Below, piece by piece: positions 28,018 through 36,923 of a stretch of DNA of 64,000 nucleotides; position 1 is the stretch's first letter; every line of letters begins with the position of its first letter. The position numbers and the translations under genes are program-made. The stretch is from Candidatus Saccharimonadota bacterium (GTDB lineage Bacteria; Patescibacteriota; Saccharimonadia; Saccharimonadales; Saccharimonadaceae), in NCBI GenBank assembly GCA_027311865.1, contig DAICYC010000002.1, positions 1-64,000 of the forward strand, given 5' to 3'. A model generated the notes under the pieces. It was given only the letters and a program-made list of their open reading frames with translations. It did no database searches and was not told the DNA's origin.

Positions 28018-30135
28018 ATGGGTCAACGAAGACTCTCTACGCCTCAGTCGGACGATAGTTCAAAAATGAGGCCACAACAAAATAATCAACGACCGAAACA
28101 GAACAACACGGTCCTAGCCAACACTCAGACGCGCCGCGGCGAAGTTTTTCGAGCACAGCGCCGTACCTCGGAAGGGGTTAACCTGCGGGCTAGTCAGCAT
28201 ATTGTCAACATTCCGGTCAACAAGTCGGTCTACAACGGCTACGAAGGCCGTCAGTTCAGTCTAGCCGATCAAAAGAAGATGCCGCGTACCAACTCGCCAA
28301 AACTGCGGATTATTCCAATTGGCGGTGTCGGCGAAATGGGTATTGGTAAAAACATGAATGCTATTGAGTACGATAATGAAATTCTAATTATCGACATGGG
28401 CTTCTTGTTTCCGGGGGCTGATTATCCGGGTATTAACTATATCGTGCCTGATATCACTTATCTTGAAGAAAACAAGCACAAGATTCGCGGTATCGTCTTT
28501 ACGCACGGTCACTTAGACCACATTGGAGCTTTTAAGCACTTAATCGACAAGATTCCGGCACCGGTCTACGGTTCGAAATTTACTCTCGCCATGGTTCAAA
28601 AAACCATGGAGGAGGCAACCACTGACTACGAGCCTGAGTATCACGTGCTCGACCCCGAGGCTCATGAGCGGGTTCAGATTGGCGACAGCTTTAATGTCGA
28701 GTTAGTTCGCGTTAACCACTCAATCCCCGATGCCACTGCCGTAGTTGTTCGAACGCCGCTAGGCGTCGTTGTCGACAGTGGTGACTGGCGCTTCGAAGAT
28801 CAGCCAGTCGATGGACGAAAGTTCGACCTCGAACGCCTGTCAGAAATCGCTGCCAAAGAAGGCATCCTGATGTTCATGAACGAATCGACCAACTGTGAAT
28901 CAGAAGGTACGCATACTCACGGCGAATTCGATATTCAGCAAAGTATGGGGCAGGTTATGGATAAATATCCAAACAGTCGTCTGGTCATTTCGACTTTCTC
29001 CAGTCAGATTCACCGTATCCAGCTGATTCTTGACGAAGCCAAGCGACACGATCGCAAGGTCGCCTTTGCTGGTTACAGTATGATTCAAAACGTCGAGGTT
29101 GCTTTGCGCACTGGAACGATTAAAGTACCAAAAGACGTCGTCATGAAAATGGAGGACATTGTCAAGATTCCCGACAACAAGGTGACGATTGTTTGTACCG
29201 GCTCACAAGGTGAGTTTACGGCGGTGCTTAACCGTATGGCTAGTGGCTCGCACAAACATATTAAGGTCAAGCAATCAGATGTGATTGTCTTTAGCTCGAA
29301 TCCGATTCCAGGTAACGAGAAGTACGTCGTTCGAACAGTTGATGGTTTGATGCGTGAGGGTAGTGAAGTCATCCAGAATGGCAAGACCCACCTCACGGGT
29401 ATCGGTCCAATTCACTTGTCAGGACATGGTTATTACGAAGATCACGTTCTGTTGATTAACGCTCTCAACCCAACCTACTACATGCCAATTCACGGTGAAT
29501 TCCACATGTTGGTTCACAACGCCGAACTGGCTGAGAAGGAAGCTGGTATTCCACGCCAGAACATCTTTGTATGTGACGCTGGTGACATCATCGAAATTAC
29601 TGCCGATAGCGGTCGCAAAGTTGGTCGCGTACCAGTTGGCGGCATAATGTATGACGACTCCGGTGCCATTGTTTCGGAAGTTGTCCTAAAAGATCGTATC
29701 CACATGGCTAGCGAAGGTATGTTTGTGGTCGTACTGACTGTCGCCAAGGGCAACGGTCGACTGTTGACTAGTCCGGACATTATCTCGCGCGGTTTCATCT
29801 ATCTGCGAGATAGCGAAGAACTAATGGGGATCATTCGGCAGTACCTGAAGCAAAAAGTTGCTCGAACCTTTAATGGCCGTAAGGTTGATCTCGATATCGT
29901 CAAGAAAGAAATTAAAGACGAAATTACCCACATTCTCTACGATCAAACTCGACGCACACCGATCGTTATTCCGGTTATCAATGAAATAGGCGGCTCGGGC
30001 AAGTCTCAGCCAAAAACTGACTCAGTTGGTAATAAAGAATTTAAACGACCAGCGCCGAAAAAACTCCCAGCACCAATGGTGCCGGATAGTGAAGTCGCCG
30101 AATTGCGGGCTCGAACCGAAAGCCGCGGCTACTAG
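28018..30135 (+). CDS. rnj: Ribonuclease J
   Basis: IPIGGVGEMGIGKNMNAIEYDNEILIIDMGFLFPG, THGHLDHIGA; aaaggag RBS. Confidence 0.95.
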   Translation: MGQRRLSTPQSDDSSKMRPQQNNQRPKQNNTVLANTQTRRGEVFRAQRRTSEGVNLRASQHIVNIPVNKSVYNGYEGRQFSLADQKKMPRTNSPKLRIIPIGGVGEMGIGKNMNAIEYDNEILIIDMGFLFPGADYPGINYIVPDITYLEENKHKIRGIVFTHGHLDHIGAFKHLIDKIPAPVYGSKFTLAMVQKTMEEATTDYEPEYHVLDPEAHERVQIGDSFNVELVRVNHSIPDATAVVVRTPLGVVVDSGDWRFEDQPVDGRKFDLERLSEIAAKEGILMFMNESTNCESEGTHTHGEFDIQQSMGQVMDKYPNSRLVISTFSSQIHRIQLILDEAKRHDRKVAFAGYSMIQNVEVALRTGTIKVPKDVVMKMEDIVKIPDNKVTIVCTGSQGEFTAVLNRMASGSHKHIKVKQSDVIVFSSNPIPGNEKYVVRTVDGLMREGSEVIQNGKTHLTGIGPIHLSGHGYYEDHVLLINALNPTYYMPIHGEFHMLVHNAELAEKEAGIPRQNIFVCDAGDIIEITADSGRKVGRVPVGGIMYDDSGAIVSEVVLKDRIHMASEGMFVVVLTVAKGNGRLLTSPDIISRGFIYLRDSEELMGIIRQYLKQKVARTFNGRKVDLDIVKKEIKDEITHILYDQTRRTPIVIPVINEIGGSGKSQPKTDSVGNKEFKRPAPKKLPAPMVPDSEVAELRARTESRGY

Positions 30136-30141
30136 AAACCA

Positions 30142-30175
30142 GCAATGCCCTCTGTGATAACACAGGGGGTATTGC
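30142..30175 (+). terminator. Hairpin terminator after RNase J (no U-tract)
   Basis: GCAATGCCCTCTGTG-ataa-CACAGGGGGTATTGC. Confidence 0.6.
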
Positions 30176-30255
30176 AAAATGTAGTAAATTTTGCTATAAT
30201 ATGTTAGTTAACGTTAGCAAACATATCAATAAATAAAGTAAGATAAGATATAGAT

Positions 30256-32502
30256 ATGGCGAAAAAGAAAAAGCGAAACTCTTCAAGGGGTAAAAAACAA
30301 GTCCAAACAACACCACAGCACGTTTTGCCGTCCGGCTTTTGGGCGCAAGTCGGGGCTGTTTTATTAATGGTCTTTTCATTCATGATTATCTTGAGCTGGT
30401 TCGGACTAGGTGGTCCAATCCTAGAGTGGTTGTATGATGCCACTCAAGCCACAATTGGCTACGCCGTCTATGTCGTCCCGGCATTGTTTGCTTATGTGGC
30501 GATCGAAATCTTTCGAGCCGAAAACAACCGACTGCCGTTTGCGATGAAATTCGCGTCTTTCCTGTCGCTGGTGTGGTTTGCTGGTTTGTTCGGGTTGTTA
30601 CGTAATGGCAACGGTGAAACCACGGGCGGCTTTATCGGTGAACTGGTTAACGATGGCATGTTGGCCTTAGTTGAACCGGGAGTGGCTGGATTTTTGTACG
30701 TTGTCTTGATTGTTTTAACGGCCTTGTATATTTTGCGGGTTTCACCGTTTGATGTCATCAAAAAGATTTGGGAAACAATTCGACGTGACACTAGCGAGCT
30801 AGACGCCAACAGCAAGTTAATGCGTCAGGCCGCGGCAGCCGATTCACCCAAAGCATCGCTGGCCGAATTCAAGCTCAATGCCGGTGTACCAACACTTGAT
30901 CCATCCGATGAGGCTGACAAAAAGCAGCGTCACCGCTCGTCATTTAAAGACTCTGCGCCTCGAGATAAGGTAGCTGAAGAACGAAGTGCGCTGGTTGTCG
31001 TCAAGGATCCTAATTGGAAGGCGCCGAGCCTCGACCTGCTCGAAAAGAAGCAATCGCCAGCTGATGCCGGCGACGTTCAGCAGAACGCTCAGACTATCAA
31101 GGACACCTTGTCAGAATTCAACATCGATGTCGAAATGGAGGGTGCTAACATTGGTCCAAAAGTCACGCAGTACACCTTGCGTCCACCGAGCGGCGTCAAA
31201 TTAGCGCGGATTACTCAGCTCGAAACTAATCTAGCTCTTAACTTGGCGGCGTCGAGTTTGCGAATCGAAGCACCGATTCCCGGTCAAAAAGCGGTTGGTA
31301 TAGAAGTGCCAAACCGCAAGGCGGCCGACGTCCGTCTACACTCGATGTTGACTAGCCGACAGTGGAGCGTTAGTGGTGAACCACTGCCGTTCGCCATCGG
31401 TAAAGACATATCTGGTCAAGCTGTTATCGGCGAGCTTAACAAGATGCCGCACATGCTCATCGCTGGTCAAACTGGTTCCGGTAAGTCGGTCATGATTAAC
31501 ACGTTACTCAGCAGTTTGCTCTACCGCAACAGTCCGAGTGAGATGCGTTTGATTTTGGTTGACCCGAAACGAGTTGAGATGGCACCGTATGCTGACATTC
31601 CACACTTGATAACTCCAGTCATCACCGAGCCGGAGAAGACGATTAGCGCTCTCAAATGGGCTGTCAATGAAATGGAACGACGCTACAGCCTGTTGGCCGA
31701 GCACAAGATGCGCGACATTAAATCCTATAACGCGATGATTCAGTCGGCCGGCAAAAAGGTTACTGTTACGGACGAAGCCGGCAATCCTCAGCAGCATCGT
31801 GATGGAGCAATGCCGTATATCGTGATTGTCATCGATGAGTTGGCTGATTTGATGATGGCGGCCGCTCGCGATGTGGAAGCCTTGATTGTTCGTATCGCTC
31901 AAAAAGCCCGGGCTGTTGGTATTCATCTCGTTTTGGCCACTCAGCGTCCGTCAGTTGACGTTATTACTGGCTTGATTAAGGCCAATGTCCCGGCCAGGAT
32001 AGCCTTTACCGTCGCTTCGCAGATCGACTCTCGCACCATTCTCGACCAGGGTGGAGCTGAAAAGCTTCTCGGTCAAGGTGACATGCTTTACGTCACTCCA
32101 AGTATGAGCAAGCCCAAGCGTATTCAGGGCGCCTGGGTTACCGACGAAGAAGTCGTCAAGATTACCGATCATTTGCGTATGCAGTCGCCACCACAGTACG
32201 ACGATGAAGTTATTAGCCAGCCAGTTCAGCTAAACGGTAAGGGTGGCGTCGTCATGGACTTCGACAATAGCGGCAATGATGACATGTTCAAGGATGCCGT
32301 TCGAGTCGTCGTTGACAGCGGCAAGGCCAGCGCCAGTCTCTTGCAGCGCCGGTTGCGTGTTGGCTATGCCCGTGCCGCTCGTCTCATGGAGGAGATGGAA
32401 GAACAAGGTATCATCGGCCCAGCGGACGGTGCCAGACCGCGCGACGTGCTGGTCAGTAGTCTCGATGATGTCTTTGGTGGCTCGTCAGAAGACGATATCT
32501 AG
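30256..32502 (+). CDS. ftsK: DNA translocase FtsK/SpoIIIE
   Basis: HMLIAGQTGSGKSVMINTLL, VDPKRVEMAPY, ATQRPSVDVITGLIKANVPARIAF, gamma domain LLQRRLRVGYARAARLMEEME. Confidence 0.97.
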   Translation: MAKKKKRNSSRGKKQVQTTPQHVLPSGFWAQVGAVLLMVFSFMIILSWFGLGGPILEWLYDATQATIGYAVYVVPALFAYVAIEIFRAENNRLPFAMKFASFLSLVWFAGLFGLLRNGNGETTGGFIGELVNDGMLALVEPGVAGFLYVVLIVLTALYILRVSPFDVIKKIWETIRRDTSELDANSKLMRQAAAADSPKASLAEFKLNAGVPTLDPSDEADKKQRHRSSFKDSAPRDKVAEERSALVVVKDPNWKAPSLDLLEKKQSPADAGDVQQNAQTIKDTLSEFNIDVEMEGANIGPKVTQYTLRPPSGVKLARITQLETNLALNLAASSLRIEAPIPGQKAVGIEVPNRKAADVRLHSMLTSRQWSVSGEPLPFAIGKDISGQAVIGELNKMPHMLIAGQTGSGKSVMINTLLSSLLYRNSPSEMRLILVDPKRVEMAPYADIPHLITPVITEPEKTISALKWAVNEMERRYSLLAEHKMRDIKSYNAMIQSAGKKVTVTDEAGNPQQHRDGAMPYIVIVIDELADLMMAAARDVEALIVRIAQKARAVGIHLVLATQRPSVDVITGLIKANVPARIAFTVASQIDSRTILDQGGAEKLLGQGDMLYVTPSMSKPKRIQGAWVTDEEVVKITDHLRMQSPPQYDDEVISQPVQLNGKGGVVMDFDNSGNDDMFKDAVRVVVDSGKASASLLQRRLRVGYARAARLMEEMEEQGIIGPADGARPRDVLVSSLDDVFGGSSEDDI

Positions 32503-32599
32503 TCAATTAGCCAAATCTTTCATCGTCTTCTAAGAATCGCCCGCTACACTATAGAGGTAGAAGCTTGCGATAACAGGGGAGGTAGGGTATAATAACTCG

Positions 32600-32668
32600 G
32601 ATATTAACTCAAGCTTACATGATGAGTGTAAGCATTCGTCTCACGACGGATTCCAAAAGGAGATACTC
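32600..32668 (+). promoter_or_regulatory. rpsF leader with two adjacent hairpins (candidate S6:S18 autoregulatory element)
   Basis: TATAAT 32588; GCTTACA-tgatgag-TGTAAGC and ATTCGTC-tcac-GACGGAT just before aaggag RBS. Confidence 0.45.
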
Positions 32669-33004
32669 GTGAAAGAATACGAACTAACAGTTCTAATTCA
32701 TCCAGATTTGGAAACAGACTTGGATGCGCCTTTAACAAAAGTGCGCGACATCATCACCGGTGCTGGTGGTAAAATCATCCGCGAAGATAACTGGGGCAAG
32801 AAAAAACTCGCCTACGCTATCAACAAGCAAGATTTTGCTGTCTACGTTTATATGGACGTTGAGCTTCCAGCTGATGCACCGTTGAAGGTTTCGAATACCT
32901 TGAATATCACCGAAGAAGTAATTCGTTACCTCTTGGTCAAGGTTGACCTCAAGGCTCGCAAGGCACTCGCCGAACAAGCCGCCGACGCCAAAGAAGAAGA
33001 ATAA
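32669..33004 (+). CDS. rpsF: 30S ribosomal protein S6 (GTG start)
   Basis: KEYELTVLIHPDLE...GKKKLAYAINKQDFAVYVYMDVE. Confidence 0.93.
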   Translation: MKEYELTVLIHPDLETDLDAPLTKVRDIITGAGGKIIREDNWGKKKLAYAINKQDFAVYVYMDVELPADAPLKVSNTLNITEEVIRYLLVKVDLKARKALAEQAADAKEEE

Positions 33005-33020
33005 TTAGGAGGGTACATCC

Positions 33021-33455
33021 ATGGCACGTAGCATCAATCAAGTCATCCTAATGGGGCGACTGACTCGTGATCCTGAACAACGAACAACCACTACCGGCAA
33101 GACGATTGCGAACTTTAGTATCGCCGTCGACCGGGCCGGCCAAGACGATAGTGCCGATTTCTTCGACGTCACGGCTTGGGAGAAGTTGGGTGAACTAGTC
33201 ATGCAATACCTTGCCAAAGGTCGTCGCGTGCTCGTTCAGGGACGTCTACGCCAAGATAGTTGGGACGACAAAGAGACCGGCAAAAAGCGTACTCGTGTCG
33301 AAGTTGTCGCGACTGATGTAACATTCCTCGATAGCCCAAGCGGTGGCGACAGTGGTTCGACTTCGTCAGCCCCTCGCCAAGCTTCCGCCTCAAAAGACGT
33401 CGTCATTGACGACATCGACGATAAACCAATTGATTTAAGTGAAATTCCGTTTTAA
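33021..33455 (+). CDS. ssb: Single-stranded DNA-binding protein
   Basis: MARSINQVILMGRLTRDPEQRTTTTGKTIANFSIAVDR; acidic tip DLSEIPF. Confidence 0.96.
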   Translation: MARSINQVILMGRLTRDPEQRTTTTGKTIANFSIAVDRAGQDDSADFFDVTAWEKLGELVMQYLAKGRRVLVQGRLRQDSWDDKETGKKRTRVEVVATDVTFLDSPSGGDSGSTSSAPRQASASKDVVIDDIDDKPIDLSEIPF

Positions 33456-33474
33456 TACTTAGGAGAACATACTC

Positions 33475-33675
33475 ATGCCAAAGCGATCTCGAAAAGATAC
33501 ACCAGCTTATTTTGACTACAAGGACGTCAAAACCTTGCAGCGTTTTATCAACATCTACGGCCAAATCGAGCCTGTCGGCAAGACTGGACTTAGCGCCAAG
33601 CAACAACGACAGCTAGCCGTTGCTATCAAGCGCGCCCGACACCTAGCTCTATTGCCATTCGTCGCCCAAGGTTAG
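33475..33675 (+). CDS. rpsR: 30S ribosomal protein S18
   Basis: [52 protein letters not shown]. Confidence 0.94.
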   Translation: MPKRSRKDTPAYFDYKDVKTLQRFINIYGQIEPVGKTGLSAKQQRQLAVAIKRARHLALLPFVAQG

Positions 33676-33681
33676 TCGCTC

Positions 33682-34251
33682 ATGGCTCAATATCAGCCAA
33701 CTGACCTCAAGAAAGGTGTCGTCGTTCAAATCGACGGCAAGCCTTTTAAGGTTATCGAATATAGTCAAAAGGTGATGGGCCGGGGCGGGTCAATCGTTAA
33801 TGTAAAGATAAAGAATCTCATCGACGGTTCGGTCCTCCCAAAGACCTTCAAGGGCCAGGAGCGGATTGAACCAGCCGACGTGACGAACAAAAACGTTCAA
33901 TATCTTTATTCGGACGGTAGCGATTTCCACTTCATGGATCCTGAAAGCTTCGAGCAATTTCAGTTACCGGCCGATGCGGTCGACGACAATGCTGGCTATC
34001 TCAAGGAAGGTGAGCAGTTGATGCTTCAGTTCTTCGATGGACGAGTCATCAACGTTGATTTGCCGAAAAACGTCTATCTCGAAGTTACGTACGCCGAGGA
34101 TGTTGTCAAAGGCGACACTACCAGTAGCGTTTTAAAGGACGCGACGCTAGAAACCGGTTTAGTTGTAAAAGTTCCGGCGTTTATTAAAGTTGGCGATGTT
34201 ATATCTGTCGATACCGCGACCGGTGAGTATCGCGAGCGCAAAAAAGATTAG
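33682..34251 (+). CDS. efp: Elongation factor P
   Basis: KKGVVVQIDGKPFKVIEYSQKVMGRGGSIVNVKIKNL; three OB-like domains, ends GVVISVDTATGEYRER-like. Confidence 0.93.
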   Translation: MAQYQPTDLKKGVVVQIDGKPFKVIEYSQKVMGRGGSIVNVKIKNLIDGSVLPKTFKGQERIEPADVTNKNVQYLYSDGSDFHFMDPESFEQFQLPADAVDDNAGYLKEGEQLMLQFFDGRVINVDLPKNVYLEVTYAEDVVKGDTTSSVLKDATLETGLVVKVPAFIKVGDVISVDTATGEYRERKKD

Positions 34252-34253
34252 TC

Positions 34254-35000
34254 GTGATAAAGAATCGTTTAGACATTGAATTGGTCAAACGAGGATTAGT
34301 TCCAACTCGCTCGCAAGCCGAGAGTTACATCAAATTGGGTCAGGTAACTGTCGACGGCGTCATCCAGACCAAACCTGGTTTTTACGTTCGCGATGATGCC
34401 AACGTGCGATTAACGGCTTCGGAGCAATATGTTAGTCGAGCTGGTTTGAAGCTAGCTAGCGTCGCAAAGGTTCTACAGATTGATTTTCAGAATAAAATCG
34501 TTCTTGATGTCGGTAGCAGCACGGGTGGATTCACCGACTACTCCCTCCAGCATGGCGCCAGTCAGGTTTTGGCGGTCGATGTCGGAACCGATCAGCTACA
34601 TCCATCTTTACGGAATGATGAGCGAATATCGCTCTACGAAAAGACTGATATTCGTGACTTTGTTCCGTCTATCGAACCCGATATCATTCTGATTGACGTG
34701 TCCTTTATTAGTCTGAAGGAAATTTTGCCTCATCTGACAAAGATCTCGACACCGTCAACCCAAGTTGTAGCGATGCTCAAACCTCAATTTGAAGCCGGTC
34801 CTAATGCCACAGTTCGAGGCGTTATCAAAAATGACGCCCGCCGGCGCCAAATTCTCAAAGACTTCGAAGATTGGGTGAAGCAACAGTGGGTAATTGTTAG
34901 TAAGCGCGACAGCGATGTCGCTGGCGCTAAGGGCAATCGAGAACGCTTTTATATTCTCAAGCTACAAGCACCCTCGAAAATACACAGAACCCGCCGCTAG
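34254..35000 (+). CDS. tlyA: TlyA-family rRNA methyltransferase/hemolysin-like (GTG start)
   Basis: N-terminal S4 RLDIELVKRGLVPTRSQAESYIKLGQVTVDG, LDVGSSTGGFTDYSLQHGA. Confidence 0.9.
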   Translation: MIKNRLDIELVKRGLVPTRSQAESYIKLGQVTVDGVIQTKPGFYVRDDANVRLTASEQYVSRAGLKLASVAKVLQIDFQNKIVLDVGSSTGGFTDYSLQHGASQVLAVDVGTDQLHPSLRNDERISLYEKTDIRDFVPSIEPDIILIDVSFISLKEILPHLTKISTPSTQVVAMLKPQFEAGPNATVRGVIKNDARRRQILKDFEDWVKQQWVIVSKRDSDVAGAKGNRERFYILKLQAPSKIHRTRR

Positions 35001-35036
35001 GCGAGCCCTTGGACTCCATCCCAGTTTCCCGAGATG

Positions 35037-35085
35037 ACGCGTAAACGAACCTGAACGACGGGGTCAGTATTGTTTACGCGTTTTT
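35037..35085 (+). terminator. Terminator after tlyA with extended loop
   Basis: ACGCGTAAAC ... GTTTACGCGT followed by TTTT (10-bp perfect stem, 25-nt loop). Confidence 0.7.
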
Positions 35086-35213
35086 CAACCATGCTTTTCG
35101 CCGATTGGCTAATCAGGTTAGGTTGGTTGCCGAATTGTTATAACACTACGAAAAGTAGAGTTGACGCTAGTTTAACACGACAGTGAAAATTCTTACAACA
35201 CAGGGTGAAGTTA

Positions 35214-36296
35214 TTATTTCGAAACGTTGAATCGAAACTCGACGACATCACCGGGCCGCATGATGTAGTCACGTCCTTCGGTCCGCATCTTGCCAGCAGC
35301 TTTGGCTGCCACCTCGCTACCGGCTGTAATCAAATCGTCATAGTCAACAACCTGGGCGGCGATAAAGCCTTTTTCAAAATCGGTGTGAATGACGCCAGCG
35401 GCTTGAGGCGCAGTTGAGCCTTGCTTAATCGTCCAAGCTCGGACTTCTTTCGGACCGGCCGTCAGATAGCTCTGGAGCCCGAGTGTCTCGTAAGCTACGC
35501 GCGCCAGTTTGTCGAGACCCGATTCGGTAACGCCGTAGGCATCGAGGAGCTCGGCAGCATCGGCTTCAGCTAGTCCACGCAGCTCTTCTTCGAGTTTGGC
35601 ACAAATAAAGACTGCTTCGCTTGGCGCGATTAGATCTCGGAGCTTGGCCTGTTGCTCAGCTTCGCCGAGTAACGCTTCGTCCACGTTAAAGACAAAAATC
35701 ATTGGTTTGGCGGTCAAGAGCTGGAGCTGCTTGATGAAGATGTCGTCAGGCTTGACGTGTGTCGAAGCCAACTCGCCGTCATTGAGCTTCTGGCGGAGAT
35801 CCTGAACGAGGCTTAACTCTTCACGCGCGGCTGGTCGAGCTTTAGCTTCACGCTCTAGGCGACTGACGACATTATCAAGTGTTTGGATATCAGCTAGGAT
35901 CAATTCGGTATTAATCGTCTCGATGTCTCGCTGTGGGTCAACGCTATTTTCGACGTGAGTGATATCATCGTTTTCAAAAGCTCGGACCACGTGAACAATC
36001 GCATCGCATTCGCGAATATTGGCCAAGAATCGATTGCCGAGGCCTTCGCCCTTGCTGGCACCAGCCACAAGTCCGGCGATGTCGACAAAAGTTACCGCCG
36101 CCGGAATGACTTTCGCTGCTGAATACATTTTTTGTAAGACAGCCAAACGATCATCGGGTACGGCAATAATACCGGTGTTCGGCTCAATCGTTGCAAAAGG
36201 GTAGTTAGCCGCCAGAATGTCGTTGTCAGTCAGGGCATTAAAAAGTGTTGACTTGCCGACATTAGGCAAGCCGACGATGCCGATCGATAAACTCAT
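35214..36296 (-). CDS. ychF: Redox-regulated ATPase/GTPase YchF
   Basis: MSLSIGIVGLPNVGKSTLFNALT, IEPNTGIIAVPD, TGS C-terminus. Confidence 0.97.
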   Translation of the reverse strand: MSLSIGIVGLPNVGKSTLFNALTDNDILAANYPFATIEPNTGIIAVPDDRLAVLQKMYSAAKVIPAAVTFVDIAGLVAGASKGEGLGNRFLANIRECDAIVHVVRAFENDDITHVENSVDPQRDIETINTELILADIQTLDNVVSRLEREAKARPAAREELSLVQDLRQKLNDGELASTHVKPDDIFIKQLQLLTAKPMIFVFNVDEALLGEAEQQAKLRDLIAPSEAVFICAKLEEELRGLAEADAAELLDAYGVTESGLDKLARVAYETLGLQSYLTAGPKEVRAWTIKQGSTAPQAAGVIHTDFEKGFIAAQVVDYDDLITAGSEVAAKAAGKMRTEGRDYIMRPGDVVEFRFNVSK

Positions 36297-36436
36297 ATAG
36301 ACGATTATAGCAAACAGGGGTCAGGATTGACAGAACCTGACCAAAATGCACGAACAGCAGCAGGTTTTAATGTGCCACCTTGTTGATTAAGGCGCTTTAG
36401 CTTACAATTAAATCAACATTGTCAAAAGGGGATTTT

Positions 36437-36922
36437 ATGGCCAAGAAGCGCATCGTCGGAATAATTATTGCGATATTCGTCGTACTAGGAGTTGGGCTGA
36501 CAATCTGGGCTTTTCAATCAGATAGCCTTAAGGGTAAATTAGCTGGCGGCAAAGTGTCCTCAATATTTGGCGGCCAAGGTGTCGTCTGTGCGGATAAGAT
36601 TATTGCTGACTATAATGACGCTCTCGCCAAAGATACTTATGACGAACAAGATGTGTTACTAAAAACGCTTCTGACTAAAGTTGAATCTACACCCAACTAC
36701 GAGAGTGACGCCACCTGTCAGTTCATACGCTATAAAGCTTACCAGCGACAAGGTGCGATTTCAAAAGTTAAAGACGTGGCGTCCAAGCTCGAATTGTTGG
36801 TCGAAGATGGAAAATATCCCTCTTTGAATCTAGATAATATCGAGAGCATGTCTCGAATCAAGGAATTTATTGGACGTTACGAAGAGAGTGAGGCGGCTAA
36901 GCAGGCTGGGGGAGCGGGGTAG
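36437..36922 (+). CDS. Hypothetical single-TM protein
   Basis: MAKKRIVGIIIAIFVVLGVGLTIWAFQ; start ATG 36437. Confidence 0.65.
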   Translation: MAKKRIVGIIIAIFVVLGVGLTIWAFQSDSLKGKLAGGKVSSIFGGQGVVCADKIIADYNDALAKDTYDEQDVLLKTLLTKVESTPNYESDATCQFIRYKAYQRQGAISKVKDVASKLELLVEDGKYPSLNLDNIESMSRIKEFIGRYEESEAAKQAGGAG

Positions 36923-36923
36923 T

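Noticed and set aside
35086-35213. Possible small RNA or ORF in the tlyA-ychF gap
   Set aside because: Terminator at 35037-35085 explains the strongest structure; only weak promoter-like and hairpin signals remain.
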